Assembly: GCF_025628885.1 (NCBI RefSeq)
Contig: NZ_JAOTIF010000003.1
Span: 186,001-250,000 of the forward strand
DNA: 64,000 nucleotides
From: Paraflavisolibacter caeni
GTDB taxonomy: Bacteria > Bacteroidota > Bacteroidia > Chitinophagales > Chitinophagaceae
Reading direction: 5' to 3'
Part shown: positions 1 through 6,569 of the stretch, piece by piece
Layout: each line of letters begins with the position of its first letter
How positions within the stretch are numbered: position 1 is the stretch's first letter
The notes under the pieces: model-generated
The model's input: only the letters and a program-made list of their open reading frames with translations
What the model was told of the DNA's origin: nothing
The model's database searches: none
Made by a program: the position numbers and the translations under genes

Positions 1-230
1 GTACTTTCTTACATGCTACTGATGATGAAGCTTTAGAAGCAGCTTTCCAGCTGGCCAAGTTAGAAGGTATTATTCCAGCACTGGAATCTTCTCATGCGCT
101 GTCTGCATTAAAGCAGATACAGTTTAAGCAAAATGAAGTTGTGGTTGTTTGCTTATCTGGCCGTGGCGATAAGGACCTGGCTACTTATATGAAAGCAATG
201 GGTGTGCATTCAAACGAAGTGACCGGTTAG
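1..230 (+). CDS. trpB: Tryptophan synthase beta chain, C-terminal fragment
   Basis: Only the last 75 codons are in the window (reading frame begins at base 3). The beta subunit is the PLP enzyme that joins indole to serine to give tryptophan in the cytoplasm. The fragment carries the conserved tail: an ALESSHA motif followed by the SGRGDKD glycine-rich loop typical of TrpB ends, then a stop at 228-230. It is followed 60 bp later by trpA in the same direction, the normal order in a trp operon. Cut by the window edge, so the N-terminus and the PLP lysine cannot be seen. Confidence 0.95.
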   Translation, partial: TFLHATDDEALEAAFQLAKLEGIIPALESSHALSALKQIQFKQNEVVVVCLSGRGDKDLATYMKAMGVHSNEVTG

Positions 231-290
231 TCACACATGCGCTTTTAATTTCAAAACCTGGGATTAATATCTCATTATTCACACTTTACA

Positions 291-1088
291 ATGAGCCGAA
301 TACAAGAACTATTCAATCGGAAGAACAAAAAAATACTGAATGTTTATTGCACCGCGGGTTATCCGGAATTAGACAGTACGCTGGAAGTGATGAAAGCCTT
401 ACAGGATTCTGGTGCAGACTTGATTGAACTCGGTATGCCTTATAGCGATCCTTTAGCCGATGGTCCAATTATTCAGGAAAGCAGTAGCATTGCGCTGAAA
501 AATGGCATGACCATTTCAAGACTGTTCAAGCAGTTAAAAGATTTTCGTACTGACGCCGCTGCCGGTGGTGCTGGCATTCACGTGCCTGTGGTCCTGATGG
601 GCTATCTAAATCCTATATTACAATATGGCTTTGAAAGATTCTGTGCTGACGCTGAAGCAGTAGGAATTGATGGCCTTATACTTCCCGACTTACCGATTTA
701 CGAGTTTGAGACGGAATATGGCGAGATTATAAAGAAGCATAACCTTGATTTTGTTTTTCTGGTAACACCAGAAACATCCGCAGAAAGGATCAAAAAGCTG
801 GATAGCTTGAGTTCTGGATTTTTATATGCAGTTTCATCCTCTTCAACAACCGGGAAGAACAAGGAGTTTGCATCCGCAGAGCAGTACCTGCAAAAACTGG
901 CTTCTTTGAATTTAAAGAACCCGGTATTGGTTGGGTTTGGTATTAGGGACAGGGAAACTTTTGAAGCTGCTTGCAAACATACGAATGGTGCAATAATTGG
1001 TAGTGCTTACATCAAAGCTTTGAGTAACAGTTCAAATGTTCAGGAAGCTACAAAAGAATTTTTGGAAAGCATTTTAACTGAAGAGTGA
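291..1088 (+). CDS. trpA: Tryptophan synthase alpha chain
   Basis: A 265-residue TIM-barrel protein that cleaves indole-3-glycerol phosphate to indole and glyceraldehyde 3-phosphate and passes indole to TrpB. The catalytic acids are visible as E46 in LIELGMPYSDP and D57 in PLADGP; the phosphate-binding end GFGI..R is near residue 217. Length is normal for the family. It follows trpB by 60 bp and is the last gene of the trp operon, because the next locus is a tRNA on the other strand. No clear Shine-Dalgarno precedes the ATG, as is usual in Bacteroidota. Confidence 0.97.
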   Translation: MSRIQELFNRKNKKILNVYCTAGYPELDSTLEVMKALQDSGADLIELGMPYSDPLADGPIIQESSSIALKNGMTISRLFKQLKDFRTDAAAGGAGIHVPVVLMGYLNPILQYGFERFCADAEAVGIDGLILPDLPIYEFETEYGEIIKKHNLDFVFLVTPETSAERIKKLDSLSSGFLYAVSSSSTTGKNKEFASAEQYLQKLASLNLKNPVLVGFGIRDRETFEAACKHTNGAIIGSAYIKALSNSSNVQEATKEFLESILTEE

Positions 1089-1098
1089 CGAAAAAATG

Positions 1099-1171
1099 AG
1101 CGGAAGACGGGACTCGAACCCGCTACCTACAGCTTGGGAAGCTGTCGCTCTACCAGGTGAGCTACTTCCGC
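1099..1171 (-). tRNA. tRNA-Gly (anticodon CCC)
   Basis: Read on the minus strand from 1171 to 1099 this folds as a cloverleaf: 7-bp acceptor stem GCGGAAG/CTTCCGC, D arm with TAGCTC, anticodon stem ACAGC/GCTGT around loop TTCCCAA (anticodon CCC), and T loop TTCGAGT. The discriminator is U73, which fits bacterial glycine tRNAs. CCA is not encoded. A run of T on its own strand follows immediately (1091-1096), suitable for termination. It lies antisense between trpA and hisH, so its transcript runs toward trpA. Confidence 0.96.
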
Positions 1172-1243
1172 GGTACAATTAATATGATTTGTAATGGAAA
1201 ATGATTCTTAGGATACATTTTCAAATCACAGGTGAAAGATACA

Positions 1244-1843
1244 ATGAACTTAGCAATAATAAAATATAACGCAGGAAATATTCAGTCAGTTTTGTATGCA
1301 CTAGAAAGACTAGGCATACAGGCTGAGGTTACCGATGATGCGGAAAAAATCAAAAGTGCAGATAAGGTCATTTTTCCTGGGGTTGGTGAAGCCGGAAGCG
1401 CCATGCAAAGCTTGAAGGAAGGTAATCTCGACCAGGTGATCAAAGACTTGAAACAACCTGTCCTTGGCATTTGTGTGGGCATGCAACTCTTATGCAATCA
1501 CTCCGAAGAAGCTGATACAAATTGCTTAGGTATTGTGCCTGTAGAGGTAAAGCGTTTCCCTGCAACTAAAATAGGGGAGGGGGTGTTAAAAGTTCCACAG
1601 GTTGGCTGGAATAGTATATATGACCTGAAGTCACCACTATTCCGGGACATTAAGGAGCACAGCTACATTTACAACGTACATAGTTACTTCGCCGAGGATA
1701 GTGAATACACCATTGCTCACTGCAATTATGGAATCCAATACGCCGCAGCCATTAATAAGGATAACTTCTATGGCGTCCAGTTCCATACCGAAAAGAGCGC
1801 ACAAATAGGCGATCAAATCATCCAGAATTTTTTGAATATTTAA
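1244..1843 (+). CDS. hisH: Imidazole glycerol phosphate synthase, glutaminase subunit
   Basis: A 199-residue class I glutamine amidotransferase that supplies ammonia to HisF for imidazole ring closure in histidine synthesis. The triad is visible: C77 in GICVGMQ, H181 and E183 in VQFHTEKS. I chose the ATG at 1244 because MNLAIIKYNAGN matches the family's usual start; an in-frame GTG at 1232 would add four residues. It begins the distal his block hisH-hisA-hisF-hisIE; the proximal genes hisG/D/C/B are not in this window. Confidence 0.95.
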   Translation: MNLAIIKYNAGNIQSVLYALERLGIQAEVTDDAEKIKSADKVIFPGVGEAGSAMQSLKEGNLDQVIKDLKQPVLGICVGMQLLCNHSEEADTNCLGIVPVEVKRFPATKIGEGVLKVPQVGWNSIYDLKSPLFRDIKEHSYIYNVHSYFAEDSEYTIAHCNYGIQYAAAINKDNFYGVQFHTEKSAQIGDQIIQNFLNI

Positions 1844-1857
1844 GCAACTTACACAAC

Positions 1858-2649
1858 ATGACAGATCCAAATAAAAAGAGCTCAGGAGCCCAACCGCTCT
1901 CCGCCTCAGGCGGAGAGCGGGGTGTGAGTGCCATCATCCCCGCCATCGACATCATCGATGGTAAATGTGTTCGCCTTACCCAGGGTGACTATAACCAGAA
2001 AAAGGTATACAACGAAAATCCTTTAGAAGTTGCTAAAGAATTTGAAGATGCTGGATTGAAACGCCTGCATCTGGTTGACCTTGATGGTGCTAAAGCTGGG
2101 CAGGTGCGCAACTGGAAGGTTCTGGAATCCATTGCCGGCAAAACAGGTTTGGTCATCGACTTTGGTGGCGGTGTAAAAGCTGAAAAGGATGTAGAGATTA
2201 TCTTCAGCTCCGGCGCAGCCCTGGTTACAGTAGGGAGTATCGCTGTGAAAGATGAAGTTACCTTTGTAAGCTGGCTGAAGAAGTTTGGCGGTGACAGGTT
2301 TTTGTTGGGAGCAGATGTGAAGGATGAAAAGATCGCTGTCCATGGATGGTTAGAAACAACCGATGTTTGGATCTATGACTTTATCGAGAAGTATATCGAA
2401 CATGGCGTGCAGCAGATTTTCTGTACCGACGTAGCTAAAGATGGTGCCTTACAGGGCCCTTCGATCGATCTTTATAAAAGCATCATTCAGAAGTTCCCTG
2501 ACCTTCATTTCATAGCTAGTGGCGGTGTCAGCAATATCGGCGATGTCCATCAATTATTAGACATCGGTTGCAAGGGTATCATCATTGGCAAAGCCATTTA
2601 CGAAGGCCGCATATCACTGAAAGAGTTGCAAAAGATCAATCTTCAATAA
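1858..2649 (+). CDS. hisA: ProFAR isomerase (HisA) with palindrome-encoded N-terminal extension
   Basis: Phosphoribosylformimino-5-aminoimidazole carboxamide ribotide isomerase, a TIM barrel, 263 residues from this ATG. The family normally starts directly at IIPAIDIIDG; here that motif begins at residue 26, with the general-base aspartate at D31, and the second catalytic aspartate lies in CTDVAKDG. The extra N-terminal residues are encoded by a perfect GC-rich palindrome at 1894-1920. A GTG at 1924, just after the palindrome, would give a 241-residue protein of ordinary length, so the start is uncertain: ATG 1858 sits 14 bp after hisH and fits coupled translation. The identity is certain; only the N-terminus is open. 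Confidence 0.93.
   Translation: MTDPNKKSSGAQPLSASGGERGVSAIIPAIDIIDGKCVRLTQGDYNQKKVYNENPLEVAKEFEDAGLKRLHLVDLDGAKAGQVRNWKVLESIAGKTGLVIDFGGGVKAEKDVEIIFSSGAALVTVGSIAVKDEVTFVSWLKKFGGDRFLLGADVKDEKIAVHGWLETTDVWIYDFIEKYIEHGVQQIFCTDVAKDGALQGPSIDLYKSIIQKFPDLHFIASGGVSNIGDVHQLLDIGCKGIIIGKAIYEGRISLKELQKINLQ
1894..1920. repeat. GC-rich perfect palindrome at the hisA 5' end
   Basis: Two 12-base arms (CCGCTCTCCGCC at 1894-1905 and its exact complement at 1909-1920) flank a TCA spacer. It is far more GC-rich than the surrounding gene. It lies either inside the first 22 codons of hisA (ATG 1858) or between hisH and a GTG start at 1924. Similar elements lie at the starts of hisF and hisIE, and a short relative (TCCGCC..GGCGGA) at 6089-6103. 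Confidence 0.85.
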
Positions 2650-2667
2650 CTTCTACATTAATTTAAA

Positions 2668-3501
2668 ATGGATAATCAAAATAACACAAGCCCGGTGGCC
2701 CAGCCCTCCCCTTTAGGAGTAGGGGGTGAGCCTGGGCTCTTCGGTCTCACCAAACGCATCATCCCATGCCTGGATATCAAAGATGGGCGTACTGTAAAAG
2801 GTACCAACTTCGTTAACCTGCGCGATGCAGGAGATCCGGTTGAGTTGGGTGCAACATACGCGCAGCAGGGTGCTGATGAACTTGTGTTCCTGGATATTAC
2901 GGCAACCGTAGAAAGAAGAAAAACACTCAGTGAATTGGTAAAGCGTATTGCCCGTCACATCAATATCCCTTTTACAGTGGGCGGTGGTATTAAAAGCGTG
3001 GAAGATGTCAGCGTTTTACTGAATTCTGGCGCCGATAAGATATCCGTAAATACTGCGGCTTTCAATTCTCCGGAACTGATTACTGGCATTGCCAATGCTG
3101 CAGGTAGCCAGTGTGTGGTTTTGGCCATTGATACCCGCCAGGAAGAAGATGGCGAGTGGTATGTTTACCTGAATGGTGGACGTACCAAAACAGATAAAAA
3201 ATGTTTCGACTGGGCCAAAGAAGCCGTGGAAAGAGGGGCCGGAGAGATACTGCTGACTTCTATGAACCATGACGGCACTAAAGCTGGCTTTGCTTTGGAT
3301 ATTACGCGCAAACTTTCAGATAATCTGCCAATTCCGGTAATTGCATCAGGTGGTGGTGGCAAAATGGAGCATTTTGAAGACGTATTTCAACAAGCTCATG
3401 CAGACGCGGCATTAGCTGCTAGTATTTTCCATTTTAAGGAAATCGATATTCAGGATCTGAAACATTATTTAAAAGAGCGGAATATTGCGGTTCGACTCTA
3501 G
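2668..3501 (+). CDS. hisF: Imidazole glycerol phosphate synthase, cyclase subunit, with inserted N-terminal peptide
   Basis: HisF closes the imidazole ring using ammonia channelled from HisH, giving imidazole glycerol phosphate and AICAR. TIM barrel, 277 residues against about 250 usual. The conserved [12 protein letters not shown] begins at residue 29 (catalytic D36); the second catalytic aspartate is in [11 protein letters not shown]. The added residues, rich in P and G (for example [10 protein letters not shown]), are encoded by an imperfect palindrome at 2698-2737. Between the element and the conserved core there is no in-frame ATG, GTG or TTG; the only other start, GTG 2695, also precedes it, so the element should be translated. 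It follows hisA by 18 bp. Confidence 0.95.
   Translation: MDNQNNTSPVAQPSPLGVGGEPGLFGLTKRIIPCLDIKDGRTVKGTNFVNLRDAGDPVELGATYAQQGADELVFLDITATVERRKTLSELVKRIARHINIPFTVGGGIKSVEDVSVLLNSGADKISVNTAAFNSPELITGIANAAGSQCVVLAIDTRQEEDGEWYVYLNGGRTKTDKKCFDWAKEAVERGAGEILLTSMNHDGTKAGFALDITRKLSDNLPIPVIASGGGGKMEHFEDVFQQAHADAALAASIFHFKEIDIQDLKHYLKERNIAVRL
2698..2737. repeat. Imperfect GC-rich palindrome inside the hisF reading frame
   Basis: Left arm begins GCCCAG (2698-2703) and continues through CCCTCCCC; right arm ends CCTGGGC (2731-2737); the centre is CTTTAGGAG. The arms pair with small bulges. It is in frame and encodes a P/G-rich segment before the conserved HisF core. The CTCCCCTTT core is shared with the element before hisIE. 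Confidence 0.8.
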
Positions 3502-3609
3502 CACTAAACTCTAAACCGCAATCCATTGCCATTCAATGTACCTTTGTGCACTTGTAGTTCAAAACTGAGGCTAAGAATTGCTAACATTAATTATATAAAC
3601 AAACTTAAA

Positions 3610-3626
3610 AGCTCCCCTTTTGGGGC
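3610..3626. repeat. Short GC-rich palindrome just before hisIE start
   Basis: AGCTCCCC (3610-3617) pairs with GGGGCT (3621-3626) with one bulged base, giving a small hairpin that ends 5 bp before the hisIE ATG at 3632. It shares the CTCCCCTTT core with the hisF element. A hairpin this close to the start could hinder ribosome entry; that is inference. Confidence 0.6.
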
Positions 3627-3631
3627 TGGGT

Positions 3632-4231
3632 ATGAAAATAGACTTTGCTAAATATGCTGATGGGCTGGTTCCTGCTGTAATTCAGGACTATACAACAAAT
3701 AAAGTGTTGATGTTGGGATTTATGAATGACGAAGCTTTGAAGAAAACAGAAGAACTGGGACTGGTTACTTTTTACAGCCGTTCCAAAAACCGTCTGTGGA
3801 CCAAGGGGGAAGAAAGTGGTAATCACCTGCAGCTTCGTCAGATCCTAGTGGATTGTGATAATGATACCCTTTTGATTAAAGCTGAACCTAAAGGACCGGT
3901 TTGTCATACTGGAGCGGATACATGTTGGAGCGAAAAAAACCACAAGGACGATTTCCTTTATTATCTGGAGGATATCATCCGTCTTCGGCGGACCAGCAAT
4001 GACGAAACTTCCTATGTAAGAAAACTGTTTGGCAAAGGAATTAACAAAATTGCCCAGAAAGTTGGTGAAGAAGCTGTAGAAGTTGTCATAGAAGCAAAGG
4101 ACGTTAACCAAGAGTTATTTTTGAACGAAGCTGCGGATTTACTGTTTCATTATTTGATATTATTGCAAGCTAAAGGAAGTTCCCTTTCAGAAGTGATTGA
4201 TGTTTTAAAGCAAAGACATCAGCCAAAGTAA
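3632..4231 (+). CDS. hisIE: Bifunctional phosphoribosyl-AMP cyclohydrolase / phosphoribosyl-ATP pyrophosphatase
   Basis: Fused HisI-HisE, 199 residues, catalysing steps two and three of histidine synthesis. The N-terminal HisI half (about 1-105) shows VTFYSRSKNRLWTKGEES, the metal-binding DCDNDTLL and the zinc-ligand cysteines in GPVCHTGADTCW. The C-terminal HisE half (about 110-199) is a MazG-like helical domain with KLFGKGINKIAQKVGEEAVEVV. The ATG at 3632 gives the usual HisI start; an in-frame TTG at 3620 lies within the palindrome. A 130-bp gap separates it from hisF, so it may also have its own promoter (a TACCTTTG box is at 3539-3546). It is the last his gene here. Confidence 0.95.
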   Translation: MKIDFAKYADGLVPAVIQDYTTNKVLMLGFMNDEALKKTEELGLVTFYSRSKNRLWTKGEESGNHLQLRQILVDCDNDTLLIKAEPKGPVCHTGADTCWSEKNHKDDFLYYLEDIIRLRRTSNDETSYVRKLFGKGINKIAQKVGEEAVEVVIEAKDVNQELFLNEAADLLFHYLILLQAKGSSLSEVIDVLKQRHQPK

Positions 4232-4335
4232 ATTCTGTAAGCCCTTTTGTAATTAAATAAAAGAGCAATGGGAAGCTCCACTTGAACAGTTTAAATAAAG
4301 TGAACAGTTAAATAATTTAATATAAATACTGGCTG

Positions 4336-5418
4336 ATGAAAAAAGTGCTATTGGCCCTTGCCCTGCTTCCCTCATTATTGTTTGCGCAGACGTCTGGCTT
4401 TGTTCTGAATGGTAAGGTATCAGATTTGCCGGATGGCGCCGAAGTGAAAATTACGGACGCATTCACCAACAACCCGGTCGCTTCCTCAACAGTAAAAGGT
4501 GGAACGTTTACCGTCAAAGGCTCTATTCCTGAACCTGGTTTGTTTTGGATAACCATTGGGAAAGAACAGGCGCAGCATATTTACCTGGAAAATAAGAACA
4601 TCTCAATTACCGGTACTCGTACAGACCTGAAACATATGAAAGTGGAAGGTTCCCAGTCTCATAAAGACTTTGAAGAGTTCCGGGACATTTTCAATCCGTT
4701 GGTTGGTAGCCTCAATGCGACCGCTGCCCAAATTGAAAAAACAGAAAATCAAGCAAAACGTGACGAATTAATGCAGCAATATTTTGCGCTCAGTCAAAAA
4801 GTTAAAGACGAGGTCGCAAAATTCATTGCTTCTAAACCATCATCATTTGTTTCTCCCTTCCTGCTTCACCTGACAGGTCAGTTGATTGACGATGTGAGTG
4901 TAACGGAAAAATATTACAATAGCTTATCTGAGAATGTCAGGAATTCACAAATAGGCAAAGCCCTGGCTGAGCAGATCGCGGAAAGTAAAATTGGTGCTGT
5001 AGGCACTGAAGCCATGGATTTTACCCAAAGCGATCCTGATGGCAAGCCGATTTCACTCTCTTCTTTCCGTGGTAAATATGTCCTGGTTGACTTTTGGGCA
5101 AGTTGGTGTAAACCTTGCCGGATGGAGAATCCTAATGTGGTAAAGGCTTATAATAAGTTTAGTAACAAAAACTTTACTGTTTTCGGCGTTTCTCTCGATA
5201 AAGAAAAGGATTCCTGGGTAAAGGCTATCGAAAAAGACGGACTTGTCTGGCCTCAGGTAAGTGATCTTCAATTCTGGCAAAACAGTGCAGCTGTTTTATA
5301 CCGTGTTCAGGGCATTCCTCAAAACTTCCTGATTGACCCCAACGGAAAGATTGTAGCCAAAAACCTCCGCGGCGAAGAACTCGAATCCAAACTGTGCGAA
5401 TTGCTCGGATGTAATTAA
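4336..5418 (+). CDS. TlpA-like thiol-disulfide oxidoreductase with DUF4369 domain
   Basis: A 360-residue envelope protein. Residues 1-18 form a signal peptide ending LFAQ. A DUF4369-type beta domain (about 20-120) is followed by a helical linker and a C-terminal thioredoxin fold (about 215-358) of the TlpA/AhpC-TSA group with the redox motif WCKPC (C258/C261) and the cis-proline region GIPQNF. Such Bacteroidota proteins are thought to reduce or shuffle disulfides in the periplasm; substrate unknown. It is monocistronic: 104 bp after hisIE and closed by a strong terminator at 5441-5480. Confidence 0.88.
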   Translation: MKKVLLALALLPSLLFAQTSGFVLNGKVSDLPDGAEVKITDAFTNNPVASSTVKGGTFTVKGSIPEPGLFWITIGKEQAQHIYLENKNISITGTRTDLKHMKVEGSQSHKDFEEFRDIFNPLVGSLNATAAQIEKTENQAKRDELMQQYFALSQKVKDEVAKFIASKPSSFVSPFLLHLTGQLIDDVSVTEKYYNSLSENVRNSQIGKALAEQIAESKIGAVGTEAMDFTQSDPDGKPISLSSFRGKYVLVDFWASWCKPCRMENPNVVKAYNKFSNKNFTVFGVSLDKEKDSWVKAIEKDGLVWPQVSDLQFWQNSAAVLYRVQGIPQNFLIDPNGKIVAKNLRGEELESKLCELLGCN

Positions 5419-5440
5419 AAAATAAAAATCTAATTGATAT

Positions 5441-5480
5441 AAAAAAAGGCTGGCTCCTATTTTTGAGCCAGCCTTTTTTT
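5441..5480 (+). terminator. Rho-independent terminator after the TlpA-like gene
   Basis: Perfect stem AAAGGCTGGCTC/GAGCCAGCCTTT with a short AT-rich loop (CTATTTTT), followed by a T run. The A run before the stem makes it potentially bidirectional. Confidence 0.93.
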
Positions 5481-5570
5481 ATATGATTCGCTACCAATGC
5501 TCAACATCCCCAAGCCAAAACCTCCTCGCCTCGCCACCCAATCCCACCATCATTCCCCTCCCTGCTCTTT

Positions 5571-6024
5571 CCGCTTTTGGACGCAAATGACCGGCTATAA
5601 CATGTTTTGTCCGCTCTGGCAGAATCCATCCTTCGTACCTTAAGTATACCTGAAGCATACCATCAGTATACCTAAAGTATACCTAAAGTAGGGCTAGAGT
5701 ATTCCAACAGCATCCCTCCATTCCCCCTACTTCCCCCATACTTACTCCATAGCTAAGCCGTACCATAGCCGTACTTAAGCCTAGGCTAGTTCGACCATCC
5801 TTCGATCATCCTTCGATCATCCTTCGACTATCCTTCGACCATCTTTCGACTATGCTTCGATCTGAATTGAGCAAATGCTCCTAAATATGGGAGGAAAACA
5901 ACCTACAGGCAGAACGCCTTCAATGCCCTGAACGGAGTTAGGTGGAGCTGTGCCTAAAGATACAAAACCAACCCCCACCTTCCAAGTTTTGACCCATCAT
6001 GGTACACTTCCCTTTATTCCTCAT
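5571..6024 (+). repeat. 11-bp-phased repeat element, copy A
   Basis: Gene-free. The segment is homologous, in reverse complement, to 20131-20563. Its core 5643-5862 is exactly 20 consecutive 11-bp units without a single-base slip. The unit sequence drifts from AGTATACCTAA-type (5643-5708) through CCGTACYWWAG-type to ATCCTTCGAYC-type (5797-5862). After the core come a GAGCA-AA-TGCTC hairpin (5869-5880) and a conserved stretch including AACAACCTACAGGCAGAACG. The copies diverge past about 6024. I do not recognise it as a described family. No convincing reading frame is shared by the copies. Confidence 0.85.
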
Positions 6025-6569
6025 TCTAACCCCTTCTCCCTTTCCTCCAATTCACAATTCACGATTGACAATTCACCATTCGCACTTGTCCGCCCCTGGC
6101 GGATTCAATTCATTTGTTATTCCTTCCTCTCATCCGCGCTAAAGCATACCTCCTGTATAGATACTCCCAGGATACTCCCTACCAAAGCCCACCCAAAGCC
6201 CAGGATAAAGTATGAAAATGGCAATTTTTCTCCTTCCTGATCCACTAAATCCTTCAACTCATCCCTCATTACTCATCATTCCTTCCTCACTTCACTTCCA
6301 GATACCTGGCTCCATTTCACCCTTTTATTAATTCCATATAATACCGACTCCCCAATCTTTTTATGCCAGCCCCCAATCTTTCTTACTATCTATTCCTACA
6401 CGCAAACATCCTCTTCCTCCTAATCTCCTTAATCCCTCAAATTCAGGTCTAGGTATCCTTCTAACAAGCTTCAGAAAATCTTAAAAATTTACTCCCAAGT
6501 CCTTTTTCTCCCTTCTTTCATCGTTCAAATCCGCGGTTTCTGGAAATCTGTGGTTAATTTTGCGCCCTT
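6025..6569. other. Gene-free, G-poor pyrimidine-rich stretch with a short 11-bp-phased block
   Basis: No supportable gene. The plus strand is strongly depleted in G and rich in C and T from about 5490 to 6540. It holds AT-rich direct repeats of AATTCAC/ATTGAC type (6050-6080), a small TCCGCC..GGCGGA palindrome (6089-6103) related to the hisA element, and a third 11-bp-phased block of six units at 6141-6206 (for example AAGCCCACCCA followed by AAGCCCAGGAT). Confidence 0.7.
6555..6562 (+). promoter_or_regulatory. Candidate -7 box (TAATTTTG) for mtaB
   Basis: Matches the Bacteroidota -7 motif TAnnTTTG and ends 7 bases before the mtaB ATG at 6570, so initiation would give a transcript with almost no leader. 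No clear -33 TTTG partner is visible. Confidence 0.4.

Noticed and set aside
5791-5867. CRISPR-like array of TCGAYYATCCT repeats
   Set aside because: The units are 11 bp, contiguous and degenerate, with no spacers and no cas genes. It is a phased tandem repeat, not a CRISPR.
5950-6240. 96-codon open frame in the repeat region
   Set aside because: It runs across the low-complexity AATTCAC repeats and the phased block, and is not kept in copy B. No start context supports it.
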